From: Irpex lacteus
Taxonomy: Eukaryota > Basidiomycota > Agaricomycetes > Polyporales > Irpicaceae
Length of the DNA stretch: 64,000 nucleotides
Direction of reading: 5' to 3'
Assembly (NCBI GenBank): GCA_001986395.2
Contig: MQVO02000008.1
Span: forward strand, 1,426,001 to 1,490,000
The position numbers and the translations under genes are program-made. Below, in pieces: positions 1-11,634 of this stretch. The notes beneath the pieces were generated by a model. That model saw nothing but the letters and a program-made list of their open reading frames with translations, was not told the origin of the DNA and searched no databases. Within the stretch, counting starts at the first letter, position 1, and the number at the start of each line of letters is the position of its first letter.

Positions 1-1
1 A

Positions 2-544
2 GCATCGCTGCAATCTGCGATTGACGACCTTGTTGACGAGTCGCATAGGGACGATACTGTGAACGCCCTGCAAACCTTCGGTATACTTCCCAGAGTTGGC
101 GCAAACTTCAGTCCGCCTGCAGCACCCATGCCATCTAATCCCACAGCTCCACTTGATCTCTTTGCTACTGTTCTTGCAGACAAGCTACGATATAACCAGG
201 GCGAACGCGACCTAGTACTTCTCCACCATGAGATTGTCGCTCAATCACCATCTACTGGCAACGAAGAGGTGCACACATCGTCACTTGTAGCATACGGCGA
301 CTCACGTGCGTCCGCCATGGCTCGCACCGTTGGACTTCCTCTGGCATTTGCTGTGCGGTCGGTCCTCGATGGTTCCGTACATGCTAGAGGTGTTTGTGGC
401 CCAGGGGCTGACAAGGCAGTCTGGACCAATGTCTTGCAGGGGCTTCATCGTGTTGGTCTTGGGATGCAGGAAAGAATCTTGCCGAGGCGTCGGAGTCTGC
501 TATCGCTAGAAGAGAGCTTGATTCGTTCGCGGGTTCAAGGGTAG
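2..544 (+). CDS. LYS9: Saccharopine dehydrogenase (glutamate-forming), 3' part
   Basis: This is the C-terminal part of saccharopine reductase, which condenses aminoadipate semialdehyde with glutamate in the fungal alpha-aminoadipate route to lysine in the cytosol. The frame is open from base 2, so the gene starts outside the window. The visible residues carry family motifs: GERDLVLLHHE, then SLVAYGD, then SAMARTVGLPLAFAVR followed by a VLDG turn, a GVCGP segment and a closing GLGMQE helix. The stop is at 542-544 and no intron is needed in this part. The assignment rests on recalled family motifs in a contiguous frame. Confidence 0.9.
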   Translation, partial: ASLQSAIDDLVDESHRDDTVNALQTFGILPRVGANFSPPAAPMPSNPTAPLDLFATVLADKLRYNQGERDLVLLHHEIVAQSPSTGNEEVHTSSLVAYGDSRASAMARTVGLPLAFAVRSVLDGSVHARGVCGPGADKAVWTNVLQGLHRVGLGMQERILPRRRSLLSLEESLIRSRVQG

Positions 545-848
545 TTGATTGGTATCGTGTCTCTTGACGGATTCTTTGTATATCAGAGGCTAAAGGGCTA
601 ATGTCATGGTTAACTTTTATGAGTGCCCACGACATACTTAGGTGAAAGGAGCGAGGTCACGGTTGAATTTCATGATCACATGGCTTGGCGGGCCCGAGCG
701 CGTATTGCGTTGCTGACAACGGTAGAGACCTTGACTAACTACCGCCACTCAGCTCTCTTGATCCTGCGAATAACAATGGCACGAGAAGACATGCAAGACG
801 ACGTTCAAGTTATTCCCAAGGTCATGCGATGATTTGAGACATCCGTAG

Positions 849-2428
849 TCCTGCCGCCGTGTTCGGTCACATTCTAGGGATCAGGATTGGAAAATGGTGG
901 CCGACACGGTAAGTCGATTTCTTACTTCGTAGGACAGGTACTCATGAGACAGCATTTCGTTCGCAGGAAGGAAATCTGTGCCGACCACGTACATCCACTT
1001 CCGATTCATGGCATCTATGGTCGTCAGGAGGATGGAGCACGCAGTGTTGTCTTATCAGGGAAGTCCGAGTTCCAAGACGAAGATCAAGGGGATACGTTGT
1101 ACGTCCAAATTTCTAAACTTGGAGTCGTGGTCACATTGAACCCTAGTATGCTAGCATGTATATTGGATCCGGCGGGCGGGCTCCTGGCGTAAGTCCAACA
1201 TTGTTCGCGATCCGCCCAAATGCAGCTCATCACACTCCCTCCCAAATTAAGGTGCGTTTCGGATCTCAAACAGAAAACCAAAACTGGGACAATTCTAGCA
1301 ATGAGGCTCTGAGAGTATGTCCTTTCTACTTGAATATCTTACATCAATCTCATGACTGCGCATCATCCAGAAATCAGCTCTGTTGCGGAGGCCTGTACGC
1401 GTTATACGAGGACGAGGGGGCTCCAGATTTGCCCCATATGATGGGTAAGTGCACACGCACAGAAGCGCAAGCGATCACCATTCTGATTGAGAGTCATGCA
1501 GATATCGCTATGATGGTCTCTACTTAGTGTCGAATGTTGAGTTGCCTAAGACTTGAATGTCTGCTACCTGAGAACTAACAATTCTCATTCTACCTCTTAG
1601 CCAAGAATTGAGATCGGATCGGAGGGATACGAAGTCTGTAAATTTAACTTCACGGTGAGACGACTTATACTTTGTATCTATGTTTTCGCTCTCACCGTGG
1701 TGTGTCGATTGATTAATGCAGCGTATGGCGAACCAAGATCCACTGCCTCTCGATCGGGGGCCCCAAGATAGATCGGGAATTTTGGAACGACGCAGACAGT
1801 ATTGGCAAGCCAAACAAGCAGAGGACTCTGTAGATAGTGGTGACGACTCCGTTACATCGAGTCCTGCTCCTGATGGTGCTGCCGGTGGAATAGGGGGACC
1901 TGTCAGAGAAGTGGATGACGGCGACGAAGACACAGACGAACTGGAGGCATTGTTGTGAGTAAAGTTCCAGGGTCTTTGAGATGTCCGGTGTGTTGTCCGA
2001 CTCACGCTATACTGTGCAGCTCAACTCGCAATGAGGCAGAGGATGCATTGCTGCCGGTACACGACCTTATGGTAAGTTGTGTTGCGTTTGAGCAAGGCAT
2101 TCGTTTTGATGGCTATTGCAACCATCTGCAGGCCAAATTCAGTAGGACTGGAGAAAGCATAACGGAGAAGATAAAGAGACGAAAACTACAGCTGAAGATT
2201 GGTAGGCACATCAAGGCCTTTGCGCAAGAAATGTCTGCACAGGGAGAGGACGCGGCTCAGTGGAGGAAGGAGCTCTGGACCTTTGTGCGAAAGTCAGTGC
2301 CTAGGGCAAGCCCTACGATCACTGCAGAGAAATTGGAGCAGTACTATGAGAGGTTGGAAAGGCGGGAGCAGGAGAGGAAGGGTTTAACGTTCAAGGGAAC
2401 GGCGTCGAATCCTATTGTAATCACCTAA
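849..2428 (+). CDS. SRA-YDG domain protein, copy A
   Basis: Ten short exons splice in phase into an SRA-YDG domain, the fold that grips modified cytosine in DNA (known from UHRF1 and plant SUVH proteins). Exons read approximately 849-908, 967-1098, 1155-1188, 1252-1314, 1371-1444, 1502-1535, 1601-1654, 1722-1954, 2020-2071 and 2132-2428. In order they give GKWWPTR, HGIYGRQEDGARSVVLSG, FMYIGSGGR, NQNWDNSSNEALRKS, RRPVRVIRG, SRFAPYDGYRYDGLYLVSN, then an acidic linker and a basic, helical C-terminus ending at 2426-2428. No SET, RING or kinase domain is visible, so a reader role is inferred. The first exon is not resolved: an in-frame TGA at 835-837 separates the domain from any nearby ATG (one lies at 776), so the true start is upstream by splicing or the gene has lost it. 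A paralogue lies at 42722-44352. Confidence 0.75.
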
Positions 2429-2769
2429 ATTTTGGCTGAATGTAGCTGTAGAGAGACTCGATACGGCATTTGGAGTAGTGAACATAGCCACCTAAGATCG
2501 AAGCTGTTGAATCAGATAGTACTGAAGATCTCCTAACAAACTGCGATAATATAAAGCACAGCTTGAGGATTGCGGTTACCTAGCAATCAGTACAGCGACG
2601 CATTCTGATTTTGACCAGGATTCAGTATTGTATTGGGGCATCGCTATGGGTATCATCCCAGATGTGCAGATAACGTAGACACGCACTTATACAGACGGCG
2701 AACTTTCGATATTGTACAACCATATTAAACACGTCATATTTTGCACAAGGCATACGAAGTCTCGAGAAT
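2429..2769. other. Intergenic stretch between convergent genes
   Basis: This is AT-richer sequence between the stop of the SRA-YDG gene and the stop of TRM112. It presumably holds both 3' UTRs. No coding signal was recognised. Confidence 0.6.
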
Positions 2770-3318
2770 TTACCCGATTTCGTGCTCAGCTAGGAGCTGA
2801 AAGTGGGGAAAATGAGTTCGACGATCGTATAAGCACGTTAAACTTGCCTACCATGTTCGGGATGCCATTCAGTATAGGGTATCTATGACCACAGTTAGGA
2901 CATATCATAACTCCCTCGTCTACATGTATCTGAGAGATAAATCAGTTCTCAGCTAAACATAGCTAAAGCCAAGACATTGATTTTTACCTCGAGAAGTACG
3001 TGATGCAAGTTTTTTAGGAATTCATCGTCAACCATCTCCGGCATGTCGGGTGGTAACGACGTCTCTCCTAGCTATAATATGGCCGGCGGGAGTTAGAAGT
3101 GCAATTGTATATACACACTGCCTAGAAATACGTACTTCCTTTGCCGCGTTCACCAAGGCTGTCCATTCGATTCGCGGCAAAAAGCCTCGCAAAAAGTCGG
3201 CGTTGAACTCAGCTTCATGGACTTCAACGACTACGTCTTGCAATTTGAGAGGGAAATTGTTGGTAGTACAGCCTTTGGCATGGCATGCGAGGAGATTGTG
3301 TGTTATTAATCTCACCAT
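2770..3318 (-). CDS. TRM112: Trm112, activator subunit of methyltransferases
   Basis: Small zinc-binding partner that activates the Trm9, Trm11, Mtq2 and Bud23 methyltransferases acting on tRNA, release factor eRF1 and 18S rRNA. Four exons read 3318-3136, 3071-2988, 2929-2852 and 2796-2770 on the minus strand, giving about 124 residues, the usual family length. The N-terminus MVRLITHNLLACHAKGC and the late exon motif VMICPNCGHRYPI together supply four cysteines (C12, C17 and the CPNC pair) that match the zinc site of yeast Trm112. Other family hallmarks are the EFN..FL..FLPRIEW helix, LHHVLLE, and NGIPNM before a short tail ending in a TAA. All three introns are 50-65 bp and phase-compatible. 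Confidence 0.93.
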
Positions 3319-3734
3319 CCTTTATGTTACTGGGTAAGATGGCCGTAGTAGAGATCCGGGGCTGTTTTAGATAATTTACGAATTGCAAATGACGGTGAGT
3401 GTCCAAAAGGGGAAGGTATACACGTACGTCCTTGCCCCCAAACGCATGTCAGATGCCGCTTTCGTCAGCAGCACCTGAATGACACTCGGACCTATACTAT
3501 CTCTTGCTTGAACTCGTACACCTCCGCTGTTGCTCTAGTGGTTACTCTGAACGTCTCTCCAGAGATCATACGACATATAAGAGCCGATAAGTAGCTATAA
3601 GGCCATAAAGGTACGTTGCAACGAAAATAATCACTTAAATATTCTTCGTCGTGACCATCATCTCGGGCGATGTCCACGCTGTGTCTGACGTCCCTACCTT
3701 CTAGAAAGTGTCTTATTTGCTCTTGAATAGTGCT
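3319..3734. other. Divergent promoter region TRM112 / CCH1
   Basis: About 415 bp separate the start codons of TRM112 (minus) and CCH1 (plus), so both promoters must lie here. A minus-strand open frame at 3492-3752 overlaps the CCH1 start and has no recognisable protein signature. No specific regulatory motif was identified. Confidence 0.5.
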
Positions 3735-6700
3735 ATGGACCAACACCATCATTCGCTATCTGGGGGATCCTCTTCTTCGTCCGCAATCGACTTGACTGGA
3801 ACTCCCGCAGGCTTGGGCAGTTCCGTACCCCCCTCCCCGGCACTGGCACCGACAGACGGCAGAGCGAGCTTTGCGAGACGTAGACTAAGCTGGGCACGCA
3901 TGGAGACGACAGACGACCCGCTGCGTGTCGACTTGTCCGAGGAGCAACCACGACCGAGCATCTCGCAGCACACAGGCACTGGAGCACAACCTGGCTGGTC
4001 CATGCACGACGATCCATTCTTTTCACCTACAGACGACTCGGAAGAAACACCTGCTTTCTCACACAACTATGGCTACCGGAGTGCCGGCGGTGGGACGTAC
4101 ACGACCTCGCTCCCGGGGCCCTCTTCTGCTTCTCTCATCTCGTCCGTACACCGAACATCCGACCCGGACCTGCAGCGCGAAGACGACGAGGCGCACCTGA
4201 CGAGCAACATGTCGCGTCCAGGGTCGAGCGGTGATGGCTGGGGTGCAAGCCGCGACCCAGAACGATCGGCTGGGACGTCTCGTAGCCGACGGCGGACGCT
4301 TCGATACAGCGTCGCACCGTCACCGTTGCGCAAGACCGGCAACAGGCTGATGAACATCTCGCGGAATCTGCGGCGGGCGTCGTTACGTGTGGTCAATATG
4401 GCGGGGGCGGGGATGGACGAGCACATACGGCTGGCGGACGTAGACGACGAGAAGGACATGGGGGACGAGGACGGGATAGAGGCAGAGAGGGATCATGATG
4501 CGCTGGAGCTGGAGGATCTGTCGAAGGTGATACCGATACGAGGGAGGACGATGGGTTTCATGGGACCGACGAACAGCATACGTGTTGCACTGTACAAGTT
4601 CCTCGTTTACAGGTGCGTCGTGTGTCCAGTATTTACTGTTGTACCGCTTAACGAGCGTCGACTGCAGATGGACAGAGCCGATTATTCTGCTCTCGATCAT
4701 GTTCAATGCTGTCGTGCTGACGATACAAGCCGCGCGAAATATTGCGCCGTCCGGTGACGACCCACCAGTACAGTTCACAGGTTACTTTCACGCATGGGAG
4801 GACTACGCACTTTTTGCGTTGTTCATCGTCTTTACGTGAGTGCACGACATTTCACTGCCGCTCCCTTCCTGACTCTCTACAGCTTGGAAATGCTAGCACG
4901 GATGGCAGTCTGCGGAGTCCTCCTTGACCCCGACGTCCCCATATCATCTCTCTTCAGCTCTATATTCTCCCCACCTCCAGATGTGATAATGCCCGCATCC
5001 ACAACCGAACACGGCCTCACTCGCAACCCATCGTTGACGCACTCCGCATCTCAGCCCGCCGGTCTGTCGCGCGGACTGACGTTGACCGCCCGGCTCAGAC
5101 GACTGCGGAACAACCTAGCGCGCCCGTTCGCTCTGGCGCATCATTCGCTCCCGCCGACGACGTCCAGTCTCATGGACGACTCGTCCTCCTCCTCCAAGCG
5201 GACCTCGAGTTCCCGAGCCCGGTCGGACACAGTGCAGTCTAAAACGCCGATGATGGAGAAGGCCGAGCGGTTCCATTCTCACGTACGCAATCCCTCCGAA
5301 CCGACGTTCTTTTCCAAGGCCCTTCGTTCAGATAACCAGGACGTGTTATCGCTTCCCTTTCGACTCAGCGTGCAGACCTCGCACGCAAGTTTGCAACGCA
5401 ATCTCCCGTACCTCCGGCACAGCTGGACTCGTATTGACTTTATTGCTGTGGTTAGCTTTTGGATATGTTTCGTCTTGGCTGTCACCGGCGCCGAGCGTGG
5501 GACGTATCATATCGGTATTTTTCGCGCACTGAGTGTTCTCCGTACGACGCGTCTACTGGCGATCACTTCTGGTACCACGGTACGTGTATTATTCGCAGCA
5601 CAAGAATGGACACTCAAATTACTTTGTTCTGTAGACTATCATGCGTTCGTTGAAGACGGCCCGTCCGCTCCTTGCCAGTGTCGCCTATTTCGTGCTCTTC
5701 GCCATGATCATGTTCTCGTGAGCCTTGTTTCGTTAGTTCGTCGCATAATGCTGCTGACTTCTCCTGCAGGATTATAGGCATCCAATCTTTCAAAGGCTCT
5801 TTCCGACGCAACTGCTACTTACTACCTACAAATGGAGAAGACGAGATAGCTCTTGAGCAGAGTTGCGGGGGGTATATCGATCCTGTCTCATTAAACGTTA
5901 CAGGATACATCACTCGTTTCAACGAGACTAGTGACTCTTCCAAAGGCTTCATTTGTCCTCTTGGCCAGATATGCAGAGTAGGTCCTTCGAATCGCGCGGC
6001 GAAATCATTACTGATCTTCAACAGGAAGGACCGCAGAACCCGTTCGAAGGGGTTGAAAGCTTCGACACCATATATTACTCGGCACTCCAAGTGTTCATCG
6101 TCTCATCAGCGAACGGAGTAAGTTGGTTCTCGACTATGACTCTGGTATGCTTACTGAGGCTTTCATAGTGGTCCCCACTTATGTACTCGATGATGGACGC
6201 CGAATTCTTCGTGTCATGCTTCTTCTTCATTGTCTGTGTCATCGTGCTCAACTTTTGGCTCATCAATCTGTTCGTTGCGGTTATCACAAATACGTTCTCT
6301 GCCATCCGTAAAGACACGCATAAGAGTGCATTCGGTGCTGCTCCGTACGTTTTCTCTCTTGTTTAAACGTTATTTCGCCACTCATATTTTGGTTTCAGAC
6401 TTGCACCGATAATCCAGGATGGCGAGGAGGGTTGGGCAACAGCGGACGGAAGGCGAGTCACAAAGCCGAGCAAAGTCAAAGACTTCTACGAGAGCATTCG
6501 ATGGTGCTTCATCGCACTCGCACTAGCCTCCCTCGTCCTTCAAGCCACAGGAAGCGACGAGTCCGGCCCAACACACAGGGAAATCCTTGACAAGGGCGAA
6601 ACGATCCTGACCGTGGTCTTCGACGTCGAAATGGTGATCAGGCTGGTGGCGTATTTGCCTGATTGGCGTGCCTTCGCGGCCAAAGGTCAGAATTGGCTCG

Positions 6701-9700
6701 ACCTGACGCTCGCGGTGGGATCGACGATCATTCAGATCCCTGTCATCCATAATTCGAGCGTCTACCCTTGGTTGACAATCTTCCAGTTGGCCAGGTTCTA
6801 CCGAGTTATTCTGGAAATTCCGCGCATGAAGCCGCTGCTGGTGAGTTTGGTCATTGCTATTTTGGTCCCCTATGCTAACGGGTGGTTTAGCTTGCTGTTT
6901 TCGGCAACATGTATGGTTTGACTAACATGTCGCTGTTCCTGTTCTTGATCAACTACATCATTGCGCTGGTTGGAGTACAGCTGCTACGAGGGGATGTCTC
7001 ACAAGAAGACGACCGATTCATCAACTGGGGAGAGATCTATAACGCCTTCCTCGGGATATATCAGGTCTTCTCATCCGAGAACTGGACTGATGTCTTGTAC
7101 GACGCCGCAACTACCGAGGTCCCTCTTAGACAGACAGTCGTTGTGGTCTTGTTCCTCGTTGGATGGTTCTTCTTTGCCAATTGTCAGTATCTCTTCCATC
7201 GGTCACCTGTAATATTACTTACACGTCACCGTTAGATATCGTCTTGCAGATGTTTATTGCCGTGATCAACGAAAACTTCGACGTAGCAGAGGAGCACAAA
7301 CGAAGTCGTCAAGCGTCACACTTTTGGGCCGCTCAGCGTCCGGAAAAGGCGAGGGCTGCTTGGATACGGCGGCTGAATCCGTACCGTTGGTTCGAAGCGA
7401 AGCCTAAGGCTTTGGCGGTTGATCAGTTGCCATCGAATTTGGTGCTGCCGATGCAGAAGAGCCTAGTTCAGGACTACAGTTTCGCTATGAAGGAAGCACC
7501 CCGTAGAAGTCCGGTATGTGTGTGCTGAGCAGCGCATGTATTCCTTGCTGATGTTTTCGCAGGATCCTTCAGGACGAGGCAGTGGAGCTAAGCATCTCCC
7601 CCAGAAGTCAATTACCGTACTCCAAACGCTATTCACTGGCCAGAAGATGTCACTGGATGTGCCTTTGGCGACTATTAGGAGCAACAAGCGGGAGTCTACC
7701 ACCCAACACGAAGGTATCGACGAGGAGACGGAACGTCATCTGTGAGTATGCTATAACGAACAAGTTCTTTCCAAAGCTAATCCTACGGTAATAGAGAAGT
7801 ACTCGCCGCCTTGAACAACGAGACCGTCACGGTCGAAGACGTCAACGACATCCTCTACGAACGTCGAGCACAGAAGGCAGACTTCATTCGCGACCATCCT
7901 ACCTACGACAAGACCTTCTGGATCTTCTCGCAGAAGAATTGGATCCGACGCGTATGTCAGAAGCTAGTTGCACCAGCTAATGGCGAGCGAATATTCGGAA
8001 CCCCTCCTTCACCCATCGCTCATCCAGTCTTCCAACTCGTTCTACTCCTCACCGTCATAAGCGGTATAGTTGTTGAATGGGTCGCTACACCTCTATATCG
8101 CCGAGAATACTACCAAAGGAACGGCCTCGTCCGCGGTTCATGGTTTGACATTGCCGAGGCCAGCTTTGGTATGACTCTCTTTATTGAGTTCATCATCAAG
8201 ATCATAGCAGACGGTTTCCTGTTCACCCCCAACGCCTACATCCGGAGCATATGGAACATCCTAGATTTCATGATTATGGTCGGCGTCGTGGTCAACCTGA
8301 CTACTGGGCTCATCTTCATCGGAGGACTTAGTCGACTAACCCGGTCTCTGAAGGCACTACGCGCACTTCGTCTGATCACCCTGATCGATAACATGCGTTC
8401 GACCTTCGAGTCGTTGATCATCTTTGGTGCAGCTCGAATCTTCGACGCCGCGTTGCTGGCCATCCTCTATATGATCCCATACGCTGTATGGGGTAGGAAC
8501 ATCTTCTCTGGCTTGATGAACGAATGCAACGATGGCAGCGTGGCAGGCCTCGATACCTGCATTAACGAGTATAGTAATAACGTAGTTGGCGACTCCTTTT
8601 CGTATCTCGTACCACGAGTCTGGGACAATCCGGCACCCTCCACGCAGTTCTCATTCGATTCCTTTCGTGCTTCTCTTCTCATCTTGTTCGAAATCGTCTC
8701 ATTGGAAGGCTGGATCGATGTTATGTCTATCGCGGTCAGTATCACTGGCAAGGATCAACAACCGCAACAAAACGCATCGCAGGCGAACGCAATATTCTTT
8801 GTTATTTACAATCTCCTGGGCGGCGTTGTGATCCTCACATTGTTCATCAGGTAATGCTGCGTTCAGTATTATTCTTGCTGGCGTATATTCACTAGCATTT
8901 GCAGTATCATTATAGGCAACTTCACGTCAAGGACTGGAAGCGCACTATTAACACAGCCACAGCGCGAGTGGATCGACTTGCAAAAGCTAATCATGCGTCA
9001 ACGTCCATCGAAGCGACCGAAGAGAAGACCGGCTTGGCCGTTCCGTGCCTGGTGTTATGACCGTGCTGTCCATAAGCACGGTTGGTGGCACAGGATGATG
9101 ACTGCCTTATTCATCTTGCATGTGATCGCTCTCATGTATGTCCAATCCTTTTCTGTTTGGATTACTGTGCTAACATGGACACAGGACTCAGACATTTGCG
9201 CCCCAAGATTTCCTCGACGAGCTGCGAAGTAAGTTAACTACACATTCCTGTGACTGGTGTCTGATATCTTGTCATCAGATGACTTCTTCCTTGGCTTAAT
9301 TGTTGTTTATATCATCGATATCCTGGTCCGTCTATACGGTCTTGGATGGCGAAGTTATAGCGCCAACGGATGGAACCTCTTCGATATTATCATTGCTGGC
9401 GGCAGTCTTATCACGGTGATCGTGGTGCGATTCAATGCAGGTGGATTCGCTGTGCAGCAACTTCAAAAGTTGTTCATAACGTGTATTGCTTTCAAGCTAG
9501 TACAACGTACGAACAGCCTGAATAAGCTCTTCAAGACGGCAGTGTAAGTCTTTGTCATACTCCGAGTCCATGCATCGTTCTCACCGTTATCTCTAGTGCC
9601 AGCTTACCTTCCATCCTAAGCCTACTGAGCTTGTGGCTCGTGATGTTTTTGTTCTTCAGTATCCTTTATGTAGAGGTTTTCAGCATGACAAAGTGGTATT

Positions 9701-11412
9701 CGGCAGAAAACCGAAATCAGAACTACTCTAGTATGCCGAAGGCTTTGGTAATGCTCGCATTCATGACCACTGGGTATGCCTCACTCCAACTCTCCTGCAG
9801 ACGCAAGCTAATCACTCATGATCCTTTCTATAGGGAGGGATGGAATCAGTACATGCACGACTAGTGAGTAGACAGCTTAGCACCTCATTAGACCATCACC
9901 AACGACATGCTTTTCACACAGTGCGATTGAATATCCCCGCTGCACTGATGGGGTGGACGTTTTGGAAGAATCGGATTGTGGCAGCGTTGGATGGTCCTTC
10001 ACCTTGTTTATTGCTTGGAATCTTCTCAGCATGGTGAGCCTATCGCGTAAGCAGGGTGTCTCCAATACTGACATGCTCCGCAGTATATTTTCGCGAACCT
10101 GTTCATTGGTATGTTTTGGCTTATCTTTAACCAAGGTCCATGCTTACTGATCATGACAAAGGTGTCGTTGTGGAGAGTTTCTATTACGTGTTCCAAATGA
10201 CTGGTGGTGCGAAGGAGATTACAAGAGAGGAGATGCGAGCGTTCAAGAAAGTATGGGCAGAGTTCGCCAATCCAAAGACAGGCTATCTCGAACGGCATAA
10301 GTTCGTGCCATTCTTTGGCGTAAGTAATAATTTTCTCCCGCACCAAACCTATGTCTCACTGACCCTACACTAGCGACTATCTGGTATATTCGAAGTCAAG
10401 ATCTATCCCACCGAGTTTAGTATCCCGAAGATCATGAGTCGGTCGACCGGTGATGGCAGCGCAGACTCCTTCGCAACGGCGAAGCATCCAAACGGCATCG
10501 ATATCTACAGTGTGGAAGCAAATGTAAACAGTATCGATCGGGCCACTATCAAACGACGCAAGAACGTGTACAATCGCCTTTACCACGAAGCTCGTATTTC
10601 TCACGAGCCGGGTAGAGGGATCTCATTTTCGAACATGCTTTTACTATTGGCACATCACAAAATCATTGTCGACAACGAAGCCCTTGTGTACGTTACCATT
10701 CTATCTGGTGTCAGGTGTGGATGGTTAACTGATCATTGACGATCTGACGCAGCTTGCAAGATCTTGTAGTCAGAACAGAAACCAACAAGCTGGTGACAGA
10801 CCTGGTTGACTTTGACAAGGTCCAGTCACTCCTGCTCATGATTTCTCAACGCCGTCGTTTCCTGGCCTTACGTGAGCGAGCGAGGCTCCACAAGCAACTA
10901 GAAGGAGGTACGTTCGGGTGTATAGTTTCTCTCAAGGACCGGCGCTCATATATTTGTAGGCGTTCCGAACATTGTCGTCAGCGGCGGCGAGCCTATAACA
11001 CCACCGACGAGCACGCGCGACATCACTTCACCGTTCACAGGGTACCTAGATACAACTCATACGCGTAACTCGGTGTTTTCACCCGATGCCACATTCGCTC
11101 TCGAGACTCCTTCAAGATCCAGCCTACAACGAAGCAAGAGAACGAGCGATGCAAGCATGTTATCTGTTCAAGATGGTGGCAACCGCTCATCGTGAGGCAA
11201 TTGCATATCGTTGTGCTTGTTATTTTCTAATTCCTAGTCACAGATTCGATAGCTCGCATGCACGAGAATCTAAAGACGAAGACCGAGGAGAGGTGCTCTC
11301 TTCACTACAAAATTCAGTATGGGGAGGTAAGTAGCCTGCATGTATTCTAACTCATCGTGCTCACATCACAATTGTAGATATGCTGCTTGAGGCAGCAGAA
11401 GAGGACTTATAA
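3735..11412 (+). CDS. CCH1: Voltage-gated calcium channel Cch1
   Basis: Pore-forming alpha subunit of the fungal high-affinity plasma-membrane Ca2+ influx system, which normally works with Mid1. About two dozen introns are needed; the spliced product is around 2,000 residues or slightly more. A roughly 280-residue Ser/Pro-rich cytosolic N-terminus precedes four six-helix repeats. S4-type helices are visible, for example [11 protein letters not shown] in repeat I and [18 protein letters not shown] in repeat III; the repeat IV S4 is poorly charged ([17 protein letters not shown]). Pore loops read SANGWS (I, split by an intron at about 6119), SSENWTDVL (II), SLEGWIDVM (III) and [13 protein letters not shown] (IV, split near 9774-9835), giving an N-E-E-E filter. 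The C-terminus has an EF-hand-like stretch ([13 protein letters not shown]) and ends EAAEEDL at 11412. The N-terminus shows no sign of truncation. Confidence 0.93.
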
Positions 11413-11634
11413 TACTCAGGGACTTTGTACACTCGTTTCAGGGACACTCATTCTGCCACTCATTATTCACTGTAGAGATTGCTCACGTATATATACCACA
11501 TGCATTATTAGTACTGTAGAGTACCAGATCACACAGTAATAACTTATTTGGACACAGGATAGGACAATATAGCATGAAATCATACAGCTGCGAGTACTAC
11601 ACACATGAAGCTACAGGTACAACAGTATCGTCGA
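11413..11634. terminator. Shared 3' region of CCH1 and eIF3a
   Basis: About 220 bp between the convergent stop codons of CCH1 and eIF3a. The AT-rich stretch with repeated TATA/TTATT-like elements (about 11485-11550) presumably serves as the polyadenylation and termination region for both strands. No defined signal can be proved by eye. Confidence 0.4.

Noticed and set aside
3492..3752. Minus-strand frame of 86 residues upstream of CCH1
   Set aside because: It overlaps the CCH1 start codon, has no recognisable domain, and cannot be linked to TRM112, whose own start at 3318 is well supported.
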